From the NCBI GenBank assembly GCA_038562165.1, contig JBCFAO010000008.1, positions 37,528-101,527 of the forward strand: a stretch of 64,000 nucleotides of DNA. Direction: 5' to 3'. Made by a program: the position numbers and the translations under genes. Source of the stretch: WRMS01 sp038562165 (GTDB lineage Bacteria; Bacillota; Peptococcia; DRI-13; UBA5745). This document shows, piece by piece, positions 16,851 through 23,398 of the stretch. Numbering within the stretch: position 1 is the first letter of the stretch; every line of letters begins with the position of its first letter. The notes below the pieces were generated by a model. The model was not told where the DNA came from, searched no databases, and saw only the letters and a program-made list of their open reading frames with translations.

Positions 16851-17567
16851 TTATCTTTTACCGTGATGCCTTCGACGGGTGATCTTCTGATAGGCCAGCA
16901 GGCCGGCGCCGCTGATGGCACCGGTAACCCCAAAAACCGTCAGGGCCATAGGGATATTCTCCGTGCCTAAAGCCGCTCCCCCTGCCGTCGAAGTAATCAC
17001 TGAAGGAATCCGGGCAATGGAGGTGAGGATCAGAAAATCCGCCAGCTTGATAGGCGTCAGGCCTACAAAATAAGTCAGCACATCTTTAGGAGTGCCGGGG
17101 ATGAAAAACAAAAGGAAAAGCAGGTTATTCAGCCGTTTTTCGTTTTTGATGAAGCTTAAAGAATTGATTCTTTCCCGGCTGATAAAAGCCTCCACCAGTT
17201 TTATGCCGAACCTTCTTGTAAAGGCAAAAACCACCACCGAGCCCAAAGCTACGCCGGCCAAACAAAGAATCATCCCTTCAACGGCGCCAAAGGCGTAGCC
17301 GGCAGCAATTTCAATCAGCTCTCCGGGAATAATGGCGATGACCACTTGGAAGAACATGATGCCGATCATAATCAGCCGGCCCATCCAGCCTTTTTGCTCC
17401 ACCCAGATTTGGAAACGCTCCGGCTCACCGATAAACTGCAGCAGTTGACGGCCGATGGTCAGGGTGATCAGCAAAAAAAAGGCCAGCAAGGCCAGCAACG
17501 ATAGAATGCTAACCAGCCGGCGGCGGTACAAATAACCCATGTCCTCATGCTTTAGGGGGCCCTTCAT
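16851..17567 (-). CDS. TVP38/TMEM64 family membrane protein (VTT domain)
   Basis: 238 residues with a VTT/DedA-like core: EQKGWMGRLIMIGIMFFQVVIAIIPGELIEIAAGYAFG is the signature helix pair with the Pro-Gly-Glu turn, followed by GSVVVFAFTRRFG and LLFFIPGTPKDVLTYFVGLTPI. Members may act as lipid scramblases or in envelope stress. The ATG at 17567 overlaps the TGA of the preceding arsenate reductase-like gene (ATGA), so the two are coupled; an ATG at 17585 is the alternative. Confidence 0.88.
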   Translation of the reverse strand: MKGPLKHEDMGYLYRRRLVSILSLLALLAFFLLITLTIGRQLLQFIGEPERFQIWVEQKGWMGRLIMIGIMFFQVVIAIIPGELIEIAAGYAFGAVEGMILCLAGVALGSVVVFAFTRRFGIKLVEAFISRERINSLSFIKNEKRLNNLLFLLFFIPGTPKDVLTYFVGLTPIKLADFLILTSIARIPSVITSTAGGAALGTENIPMALTVFGVTGAISGAGLLAYQKITRRRHHGKR

Positions 17568-17914
17568 CTCAGCAGCTCTTCCCATTCTTCCTGGCGGAAT
17601 CCCACCAGTACTTTGGAACCGGCCACCGCCAAAGGCCTTTTAACCAGCATGCCGTCGCTGGCCAACAGCTTCAATTGCTCCTCTTCACTCATGGCCGGCA
17701 GTTTATCTTTCAAGGCCATTTCTTTATAGAGCTGGCCGCTGGTATTAAAAAACTTTTTTAAGGGCAAGCCGCTTTTCTTATACCAATCCTGCAATTCCTC
17801 CAAAGCCGGCCGCTGCTCTTTGATATCTCTGCTGTCATAAACAATTTTATTTTCATCCAGCCATTTTCTGGCCTTTTGGCAGGTACCGCATTTGGGGTAG
17901 CAAATAAACAGCAT
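17564..17914 (-). CDS. ArsC/Spx-family reductase-like protein
   Basis: 116 residues of thioredoxin-like fold with a CGTC motif (Cys9-Cys12, YPKCGTCQKARKWL) and the family features YDSRDIKEQRPALEEL, NTSGQLYKE and DGMLVKRPLAV. This is the arsenate reductase-like/Spx-like branch; the CxxC is more typical of Spx/MgsR-like or YffB proteins than of classical ArsC, so a redox-regulator role is as likely as arsenate reduction. AAGGAGG precedes ATG 17914. It forms a two-gene operon with the VTT-domain gene. Confidence 0.85.
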   Translation of the reverse strand: MLFICYPKCGTCQKARKWLDENKIVYDSRDIKEQRPALEELQDWYKKSGLPLKKFFNTSGQLYKEMALKDKLPAMSEEEQLKLLASDGMLVKRPLAVAGSKVLVGFRQEEWEELLR

Positions 17915-18031
17915 AAAAATCCTCCTTGCTATAGTTGACATAATGCTTGTGCAGCATTGTTTAATATTTGTATATACTGCCTTAGATTATACAACTACAT
18001 TCTATCTTTGGCAATTGAATGAAAAGGAGGA

Positions 18032-18100
18032 GTCTCAAAACAGCGCTGAAAAGAGCTGAGGAGGGACGCCCTCCTTTTTTATTTTTTCGCTCTTTTCAGC
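18032..18100 (+). terminator. Nested terminator-like hairpin, left copy of an inverted element
   Basis: The conserved block GTCTCAAAACAGCG (18032-18045) is followed by a 12-bp outer stem (18045-18056 with 18089-18100) enclosing GGAGGG-ACG-CCCTCC (18060-18074) and a T-rich run. No plus-strand gene precedes it. A related block occurs inverted at 18783-18819. Confidence 0.5.
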
Positions 18101-18225
18101 AAGGAAAGCTGACTCCCAAAGGGCAAGAAGAGCATACCCAGGCTATTATTTTTACAAAAGGCAGGAAGTCCCTCGGCAAGCTGCTGGCTCCTAAACCAGG
18201 CGATGGGATATGGTCCGGACCTTTC

Positions 18226-18515
18226 TGTACAAAATTTACGTTTGTATGCACTTTCCGCCCTCGGCCTGTCCTACGGACTCAATCTGCTATCCTGAGATAA
18301 TTGGGGCGCAGATGGACAATTTTTACGTTTGTGGGTGAATTGCAGCAGCAGTCGAGGTCTCTTTTAGCCAAATCCAGGCCTATTTTAGCCAAGCCTAAGC
18401 CATTTTGTGCAATTTCTTCCGGTTGTGAGGGAATACTTCCTCTGCATTTTGCATACAACCGTAAATTTTGTACACCCTGCCCCGGCCAATTGACCACAAA
18501 CGCAAATTTTGTACA
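18226..18515. repeat. Four copies of a TGTACAAAATTTACGTTTGT motif
   Basis: The motif occurs at 18226-18245 (+), 18314-18334 (+, variant), 18455-18474 (-) and 18494-18515 (-, variant). The pairs face each other, so the region could fold into long hairpins. Between them two near repeats of TTTTAGCCAA are seen at about 18361-18391. No function is known to me. Confidence 0.55.
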
Positions 18516-18634
18516 AGATGCCGCCGCCAAGGGTCCACTAACAGCAGTGCCGGCAGTCATCGCTGCATTGTTCTATTGCCGCGGCGCCGGCCAATGCTCC
18601 ATGAATTCGCCAACGTTTTATTTATCTAAATGAA

Positions 18635-18768
18635 ATGATTCGGGTGTCAAAAGTCATGTTTTATGACTTATGGCGAATAAGCACACTATATATGCTGCTC
18701 TAAATTGGGATAAAGCATCATATGCAGTATAGATGCTGCTGATTCACACCTTTTGACACCCGAATCAT
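18635..18768. mobile_element. MITE-like element with 19-bp perfect inverted ends
   Basis: ATGATTCGGGTGTCAAAAG (18635-18653) is matched exactly by its reverse complement at 18750-18768. The 96-base interior is AT-rich and non-coding and has two near-direct repeats around ATGCTGCT. No clear target-site duplication is visible. It could be a miniature inverted-repeat element or a long hairpin RNA. Confidence 0.45.
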
Positions 18769-18782
18769 AACATTGGGAGAGG

Positions 18783-18819
18783 GCCCCTCTCCTCACCGTT
18801 TTCTTCGCTGTTTTGAGAC
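18783..18819 (-). repeat. Right copy of the inverted terminator-like element
   Basis: On the minus strand GTCTCAAAACAGCG (18806-18819) is followed by TGAGGAG and a GGAGAGG/CCTCTCC-type hairpin, repeating the order of the left copy at 18032-18074 in opposite orientation. Confidence 0.45.
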
Positions 18820-18860
18820 GCCCTCTTCTCCAAAATACCTCTCACATCTCAGATTGTTTA

Positions 18861-20762
18861 CTATTGGCCCACTGGCTTATTCACTTGTTTGCCTCCCTTT
18901 CTCAGAGAAACATACAGTATGGCCATCATAGCGATACCTGCTATGCTGAGCAGCAAATGGGGTATCAGAGCCATAATACCACCGGCAAAGAAAATTAACC
19001 GTTGGACAATGCTAATATGGCGGTCCACATACCCTTCCAAGGCAATGCCTATACCAAATATTCCTATAAAGGCCGTGATGAAGGCCAGGAAGATGGATAA
19101 GGGGCTTCCCTGCCACAGCAAAACAGGATCATAGACAAAGATATAAGGAATGATATAGGCCAGTATGCCGTAATAAAAAGCTGTCCAGCCGGCTTTATTG
19201 GGATCGGTGCCTGCCAGGCCGGCGGCGGCATAGGCCGTCAGGGCCACCGGCGGCGTGATGCAGCTGATGACGCTGAAATAGAAGATGAAGAAATGGGCGG
19301 AGATGGGGGCAATGCCCAGCTTGATCAAGGGCGGCGCCAGCAAAGAGGCGGAAAGGATATACACGGCAGTGGCGGGCATACCCATGCCCAAAACCAGGCT
19401 GGCCAGCATGGCCATAATCAGGCCCAACATCTTTGAACCGCCGGATAAGGCAATGACGGAGCTGGAAAATTTCACACCAAGGCCGGTGAGAGCCAGAGTG
19501 CCTACGATCAACCCGGCAGCGGCGCAGGCCACGGCGATGGGAATGGACTCCTTGGCGCCGTCCAGCAGGGTTTTGATCACCTTATCCTTGTTCAGACGGG
19601 TTGCCTTCTTGAAAGTAGATACTATCACCAGCAAGGCAATGGACCAAAATACCGCCTTCGATGCGGACCATTTCATCATCAGGAAAGTAACCAGGGCTAT
19701 GATGGGAATCAGCAAATGCCAGCCGGAAGCCATTACCTTGCTCAAAACCGGCAGGGCGGACTTCTCCTCTCCCACCAGCCCCTGCTTCACCGCCTCCAGG
19801 TCCACGATAACGAAGATGGAAAGATAAAACAACACCGAGGGAATGATAGCCGCCAGCACTACCTGACCGTAGCTCATGGACAGATACTCCGCCATGATAA
19901 AAGCGGCGGCGCCCATCACCGGAGGCATCAATATGCCGCCGGCAGAGGCGATAGCACAGATAGCCGAGGATAGATTGGGTGAAAAACCTCCCCGTTTCAT
20001 CAGCGGGATGGTGAAGGTGCCTGTGGTCACCACGTTAGCGATAGGGGAGCCGGAGATCATACCCATTAAGGCGCTGGCCACAACACCGGTTTTAGCGGTA
20101 CCGCCCCTGTATTTACCGGCTATGGAATAGGTGGCGTCAATGAAAAACTGGCCGCCGCCGGTGGCGTTTAATACGCTGCCAAAGACAACGAACAAGACGA
20201 TCAGGGAAGCCGAAACCCCCAGGGGAACGCCGAAGATCCCTTCGGCAGTGGAAGAAAAGAAGGAAATGATCCGGGTAACGCTATAGCCCCGGTGGGCCAG
20301 GCCTCCCGGCAGATATTTGCCAAAGTAGCAATACAGCACCATCAGGGTTGCAATGCCTGCCAAAGCATTGCCGGCAGTACGCCTGGCTCCTTCCAAAACC
20401 GCCAAAATCAGTACAGCTCCAAAGAACAGATCCAGCATGCCGGGGTCTCCTACCCGCATGGTTTGCCGGGGCCAGGTGAAAAAGAGATAGAGGCAGGCCG
20501 CCAGCACCAAACTGCCCAGCAGGATATCGTACCAGGGTATTTTCTTATATTCCTTCTGGGCTGCGCCATACAAGAAGATGGCAGGAACCAGCATAAACAG
20601 AAGATGCAGGGACCGTTGAGACATGGTGGATAATAAACCGAAGCCGCCGGTATAAATATGAAAGAGGGAGCCGGCGATCATCAGCAGGCTGATAGCCTTG
20701 CCAAGAAATCCTGCCGGTGTTCTCCTGTTGGTTGCCGGCTTGATGGGTTCACTTTTCATCAT
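18861..20762 (-). CDS. TRAP transporter, fused DctQ-DctM permease (TAXI type)
   Basis: A 633-residue polytopic membrane protein joining the small (DctQ-like) and large (DctM-like) permease parts of a TAXI-class TRAP transporter, which imports an organic acid using an ion gradient. The DctM core is clear: GGQFFIDATYSIAGKYRGGTAKTGVVASALMGMISGSPIANVVTTGTFTIPLMKRGGF, ICAIASAGGILMPPVMGAAAFIMAEYL and ISCITPPVALTAYAAAGLAGTDPNKAGW. The start ATG 20762 follows AAGGAG. It lies 11 bases after the solute-binding lipoprotein gene, so they form one operon. The substrate is unknown; nearby molybdoenzyme genes hint at a heterocyclic or aromatic acid, but this is weak. Confidence 0.95.
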   Translation of the reverse strand: MMKSEPIKPATNRRTPAGFLGKAISLLMIAGSLFHIYTGGFGLLSTMSQRSLHLLFMLVPAIFLYGAAQKEYKKIPWYDILLGSLVLAACLYLFFTWPRQTMRVGDPGMLDLFFGAVLILAVLEGARRTAGNALAGIATLMVLYCYFGKYLPGGLAHRGYSVTRIISFFSSTAEGIFGVPLGVSASLIVLFVVFGSVLNATGGGQFFIDATYSIAGKYRGGTAKTGVVASALMGMISGSPIANVVTTGTFTIPLMKRGGFSPNLSSAICAIASAGGILMPPVMGAAAFIMAEYLSMSYGQVVLAAIIPSVLFYLSIFVIVDLEAVKQGLVGEEKSALPVLSKVMASGWHLLIPIIALVTFLMMKWSASKAVFWSIALLVIVSTFKKATRLNKDKVIKTLLDGAKESIPIAVACAAAGLIVGTLALTGLGVKFSSSVIALSGGSKMLGLIMAMLASLVLGMGMPATAVYILSASLLAPPLIKLGIAPISAHFFIFYFSVISCITPPVALTAYAAAGLAGTDPNKAGWTAFYYGILAYIIPYIFVYDPVLLWQGSPLSIFLAFITAFIGIFGIGIALEGYVDRHISIVQRLIFFAGGIMALIPHLLLSIAGIAMMAILYVSLRKGGKQVNKPVGQ

Positions 20763-20773
20763 CAATTCTCTCC

Positions 20774-21811
20774 TTATTTAGCGCCGGCTGCTCCTGCTTC
20801 TTTAAAGTACCGCATGGCTCCGGGATGCATGGGAATCATTTCATTAACCGCCGTGTCCAGCTTTATGGAAGCTGCCGACGGATGCACTACGTAGATATCT
20901 TCAAGATTTTCAAAGATAGCTTTTGTCATTTGGTAAACCTGTTCTTCGTCTATATTGGCATTGATGACAACAACGTTGCTGCTGCCGATGGTTTTGATAT
21001 CATGGTCTGTGCCGTAAATATCTTTAGGAATATCCACCGGATTATAATACGGATATTTCTCCAGGAAAGGAACCCGCTCCTCTTCCTCCAATTCCAGGAG
21101 CCGGAAAGCTACATTGGAGCCTTGAATGTTTTTAATGGCGGGAGCCGGATGGGGAGCCTGGATGAAAGCGGCCTCCACATGGCCGTCGATGAGGGCCTGA
21201 ACCCCTTCGTCATAGGACATGTAATTGGCTTTAATATCCTCCATACCAAAGTCATAGATGGCAAAAAGATCCGGTAAAAGGCTCAAGCCGCCGCCGCCTT
21301 GGGGTCCCACAGCCACCTTCTTGCCTTTTAAATCGGCATAGGTCTTAATGGCTGAGTCGCCCTTTACAACCATATGGATGGTGCCGGGAGCCACACCGCC
21401 GAACATCATGCGCAAATCGGCATATTGATTGCCCTCAAAGATTCCGGTGCCCTCATAAGCCGCATAAGCCAGATTGGCATTGGTGATACCGATATCGGAA
21501 TCTCCGGCGCCTACCAGTTTGGGATTTTCCGTAGCGCCGCCGGTAACTTCTACCTTAGGTTCAATATTGGCGATGCTTTTCTGGAAAACATCGGCCATAC
21601 CTACGCCAATAGGATAATAGGAGCCGCCCATACTGGCGGTGGCAATAGAAACAAATTGCATTTTAGCAGATTCTGTGGGTTCGGGGGCGGAAGAACCGGC
21701 GGAGCTGGCGGATGTGGGAGCTGAAGAGCCGGCTGTATTGCCGCAAGCGGCCATTAGGGTTATTAAAGTAACAAGCAACATGGCAAGACCTAATTTCATC
21801 CCTTTTTTCAT
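20774..21811 (-). CDS. TAXI-family TRAP solute-binding lipoprotein
   Basis: 345 residues: a lipoprotein signal with lipobox LMAAC (Cys23), a Ser/Ala/Pro-rich linker, then a TAXI periplasmic-type binding domain (FVSIATASMGGSYYPIGVGMADVF, ENPKLVGAGDSDIGITNANLAYAAYEG, LKGKKVAVGPQGGGGLSL). It captures the substrate and delivers it to the fused permease encoded just downstream. GGGAGG precedes the ATG. In glutamate-fermenting anaerobes TAXI proteins can bind glutamate or related acids, but nothing here fixes the ligand. Confidence 0.95.
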   Translation of the reverse strand: MKKGMKLGLAMLLVTLITLMAACGNTAGSSAPTSASSAGSSAPEPTESAKMQFVSIATASMGGSYYPIGVGMADVFQKSIANIEPKVEVTGGATENPKLVGAGDSDIGITNANLAYAAYEGTGIFEGNQYADLRMMFGGVAPGTIHMVVKGDSAIKTYADLKGKKVAVGPQGGGGLSLLPDLFAIYDFGMEDIKANYMSYDEGVQALIDGHVEAAFIQAPHPAPAIKNIQGSNVAFRLLELEEEERVPFLEKYPYYNPVDIPKDIYGTDHDIKTIGSSNVVVINANIDEEQVYQMTKAIFENLEDIYVVHPSAASIKLDTAVNEMIPMHPGAMRYFKEAGAAGAK

Positions 21812-21842
21812 AAATATTGCCTCCCTTAATTTAGTACTCTGC

Positions 21843-21991
21843 GACCACTAAAAGTTTACATCTGCTTGCCTATTTTCTCAATTGCGGCGTTGTCGTCGCT
21901 CACCGTAGACACCGCTACGCCTCGCTCCTCCGCCTTGCACTTGAAAAAATATTCTGCGCATCTGTGACAACTTTTAGTGATCACAAAGCAC
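21843..21991. repeat. Inverted-repeat element between TAXI and xdh genes
   Basis: CACTAAAAGTT (21846-21856) is matched by AACTTTTAGTG (21969-21979), with the homology extending a few bases outward with mismatches. The interior (about 110 bases) is GC-richer and non-coding and resembles a dispersed repeat more than a promoter. One end (21961-21991) has a second copy at 10987-11017. Confidence 0.5.
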
Positions 21992-22483
21992 TTATTGATT
22001 TCTTATCTCCGCAGTATAAAGAACGGCTTCTATTATTTTTTGGTACCCGGTGCAGCGGCAAAGATTGCCGGCCATAGCCCTTTTTACTTCCGCTGCAGTG
22101 GGCTGGGGATTCTCCGCCAAAAGACCGGCGGCGGTCATGATCATTCCCGGTGTGCAAAAGCCGCATTGAACGGCGCCTTTGGCCAGAAAAGCTTCCTGCA
22201 GATCCGACATTTCCCCTGCGGATGCTAAACCTTCCAGGGTAACAATAGAACTGCCGTCAACCTCCACCGCCATGATAATACAGGAAACCACAGCTTTACC
22301 ATCCAGCAATACCGTGCAGGCCCCGCAGTCGCCGGCGCCGCATCCCTCCTTAACACTCTTCAGATTCAGCCAATCCCGCAAATAATCGGCCAGACGCAAA
22401 TCTACCGGTACAACATCCTCATAAATAATATTATTTACCTGAAGCTTAATTTTTCTGCTGTTTTTTGCTTCTTTATGCTCCAT
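21992..22483 (-). CDS. Xanthine dehydrogenase-type 2Fe-2S subunit
   Basis: 163-residue small subunit of a molybdenum hydroxylase. The plant-type [2Fe-2S] motif CGAGDCGACTVLLDGKAVVSC and the all-helical [2Fe-2S] motif CGFCTPGM...NLCRCTGYQ are both complete. It passes electrons from the molybdopterin site to FAD. It is the third gene of an operon Mo subunit, FAD subunit, Fe-S subunit. AAAGGAGAGG precedes the ATG. Substrate specificity (xanthine, nicotinate, other N-heterocycles or aldehydes) cannot be read from this subunit. Confidence 0.95.
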   Translation of the reverse strand: MEHKEAKNSRKIKLQVNNIIYEDVVPVDLRLADYLRDWLNLKSVKEGCGAGDCGACTVLLDGKAVVSCIIMAVEVDGSSIVTLEGLASAGEMSDLQEAFLAKGAVQCGFCTPGMIMTAAGLLAENPQPTAAEVKRAMAGNLCRCTGYQKIIEAVLYTAEIRNQ

Positions 22484-22516
22484 CCGATTTCCTCTCCTTT
22501 TGTCACGTTATACCGG

Positions 22517-23398
22517 TTAGCTGAGACGGCTCAGGGCTTGCAGCAAAACCCGTTCCGTCAATACCGGTATCGTGGCCAAACGGTATTCCCGGGAAGCCCG
22601 CCGGGAGCTTCTGGGGCTGCTCTCCCGGGCCGCCAGCCTGCCGGCTGCCGCAAAATGCTCTGCCGTCCCTTCCTTGCCCAATAAATATTCTTCCGCCGCC
22701 TTCATCCGCAGGGGCTTCTCGCCGGCGCCGCCCAAGGCGATCCTCACCTGGCTGATCCGGCCCTCCTCAAGGCTTAGGCTGGCGGCGGCGCTGATGATTG
22801 CTATATCCATGGCCTGCCTGGGCCCCAGCTTCATAAAGGCCGAGGCCTGGCGGGGAACAAGAGGTATGATAATTTGACGGATAATTTCATCTGGGGCTAA
22901 GAAGGTTTTCCCTGCTTTCTGCCACAGCTCCTCCACAGGTATGCGGCGTTCTCCCGCCGGAGACCATAGCTCTAAAACCGCATCCAGGGCCAGTAAAGGC
23001 GCTGCCGTATCTGCCGTAGGGGAAGCGTTGGCCAGATTGCCTCCCAGGGTGGCCCGGTTTCTCACCTGCCGGGAGCCCAACTGGCAAGCTGCTTCCGGCA
23101 ATGCCCCGGCTTTTTCTTGCAATAGCGGGTAAGTCTCCAGCTGGTGGATAGCCGTCAAAGCGCCGATCCGCAACTCTCTTTCCCCATGCTCCCCGGCAGC
23201 CTCTTCTATGCCTTTTAATTCCTTCAAACCTTTTAAATCCACTAAGTGAGCGCAACTTTTCTTTCCTGACCGCAGATCCACAAACAAATCGGTGCCGCCG
23301 GCCAGAAACAGAACCCTTTCTTCCGTCTTACATAATATTGCCGCCAGCTCCGCCCAAGAACCGGGCCGGTAATATTCATAGCCTTTGCTTTCAATCAC
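22517..23398 (-). CDS. Xanthine dehydrogenase-type FAD-binding subunit
   Basis: 293 residues of the CoxM/XdhB type: FAD-binding LAGGTDLFVDLRSG near residue 33, the second FAD motif LGGNLANASPTADTAAPLLALDA, and a C-terminal CO dehydrogenase flavoprotein domain (FMKLGPRQAMDIAIISAAASL). It starts with GTG at 23398, overlapping the end of the Mo-subunit gene by 8 bases, with AGGAGG upstream. It mediates electron transfer to NAD or ferredoxin in the complex. Confidence 0.94.
   Translation of the reverse strand: MIESKGYEYYRPGSWAELAAILCKTEERVLFLAGGTDLFVDLRSGKKSCAHLVDLKGLKELKGIEEAAGEHGERELRIGALTAIHQLETYPLLQEKAGALPEAACQLGSRQVRNRATLGGNLANASPTADTAAPLLALDAVLELWSPAGERRIPVEELWQKAGKTFLAPDEIIRQIIIPLVPRQASAFMKLGPRQAMDIAIISAAASLSLEEGRISQVRIALGGAGEKPLRMKAAEEYLLGKEGTAEHFAAAGRLAARESSPRSSRRASREYRLATIPVLTERVLLQALSRLS

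Larger units (their letters stand above)
17942..18860. other. Gene-free intergenic island rich in repeats
   Basis: No convincing gene lies in these 919 bases. Short open frames on both strands have low-complexity products, no family resemblance and no good ribosome binding site. Instead the stretch holds a plus-strand terminator-like hairpin, four copies of a 20-base motif in both orientations, a 134-base element with 19-bp inverted ends and a second inward-facing copy of the terminator-like element, listed separately. Confidence 0.6.

Noticed and set aside
18226..18515. CRISPR array from the TGTACAAAATTTACG motif
   Set aside because: Only four copies, in both orientations and with irregular spacing.
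18019..18633. Open frames on both strands of the 18-kb island
   Set aside because: They overlap hairpins and repeats, their products are compositionally odd, and no family or ribosome binding site supports them.
21843..21991. Riboswitch in front of the TAXI gene
   Set aside because: The element is flanked by inverted ends, has a partial copy elsewhere in a non-leader position and lacks a terminator or ribosome-binding-site switch.
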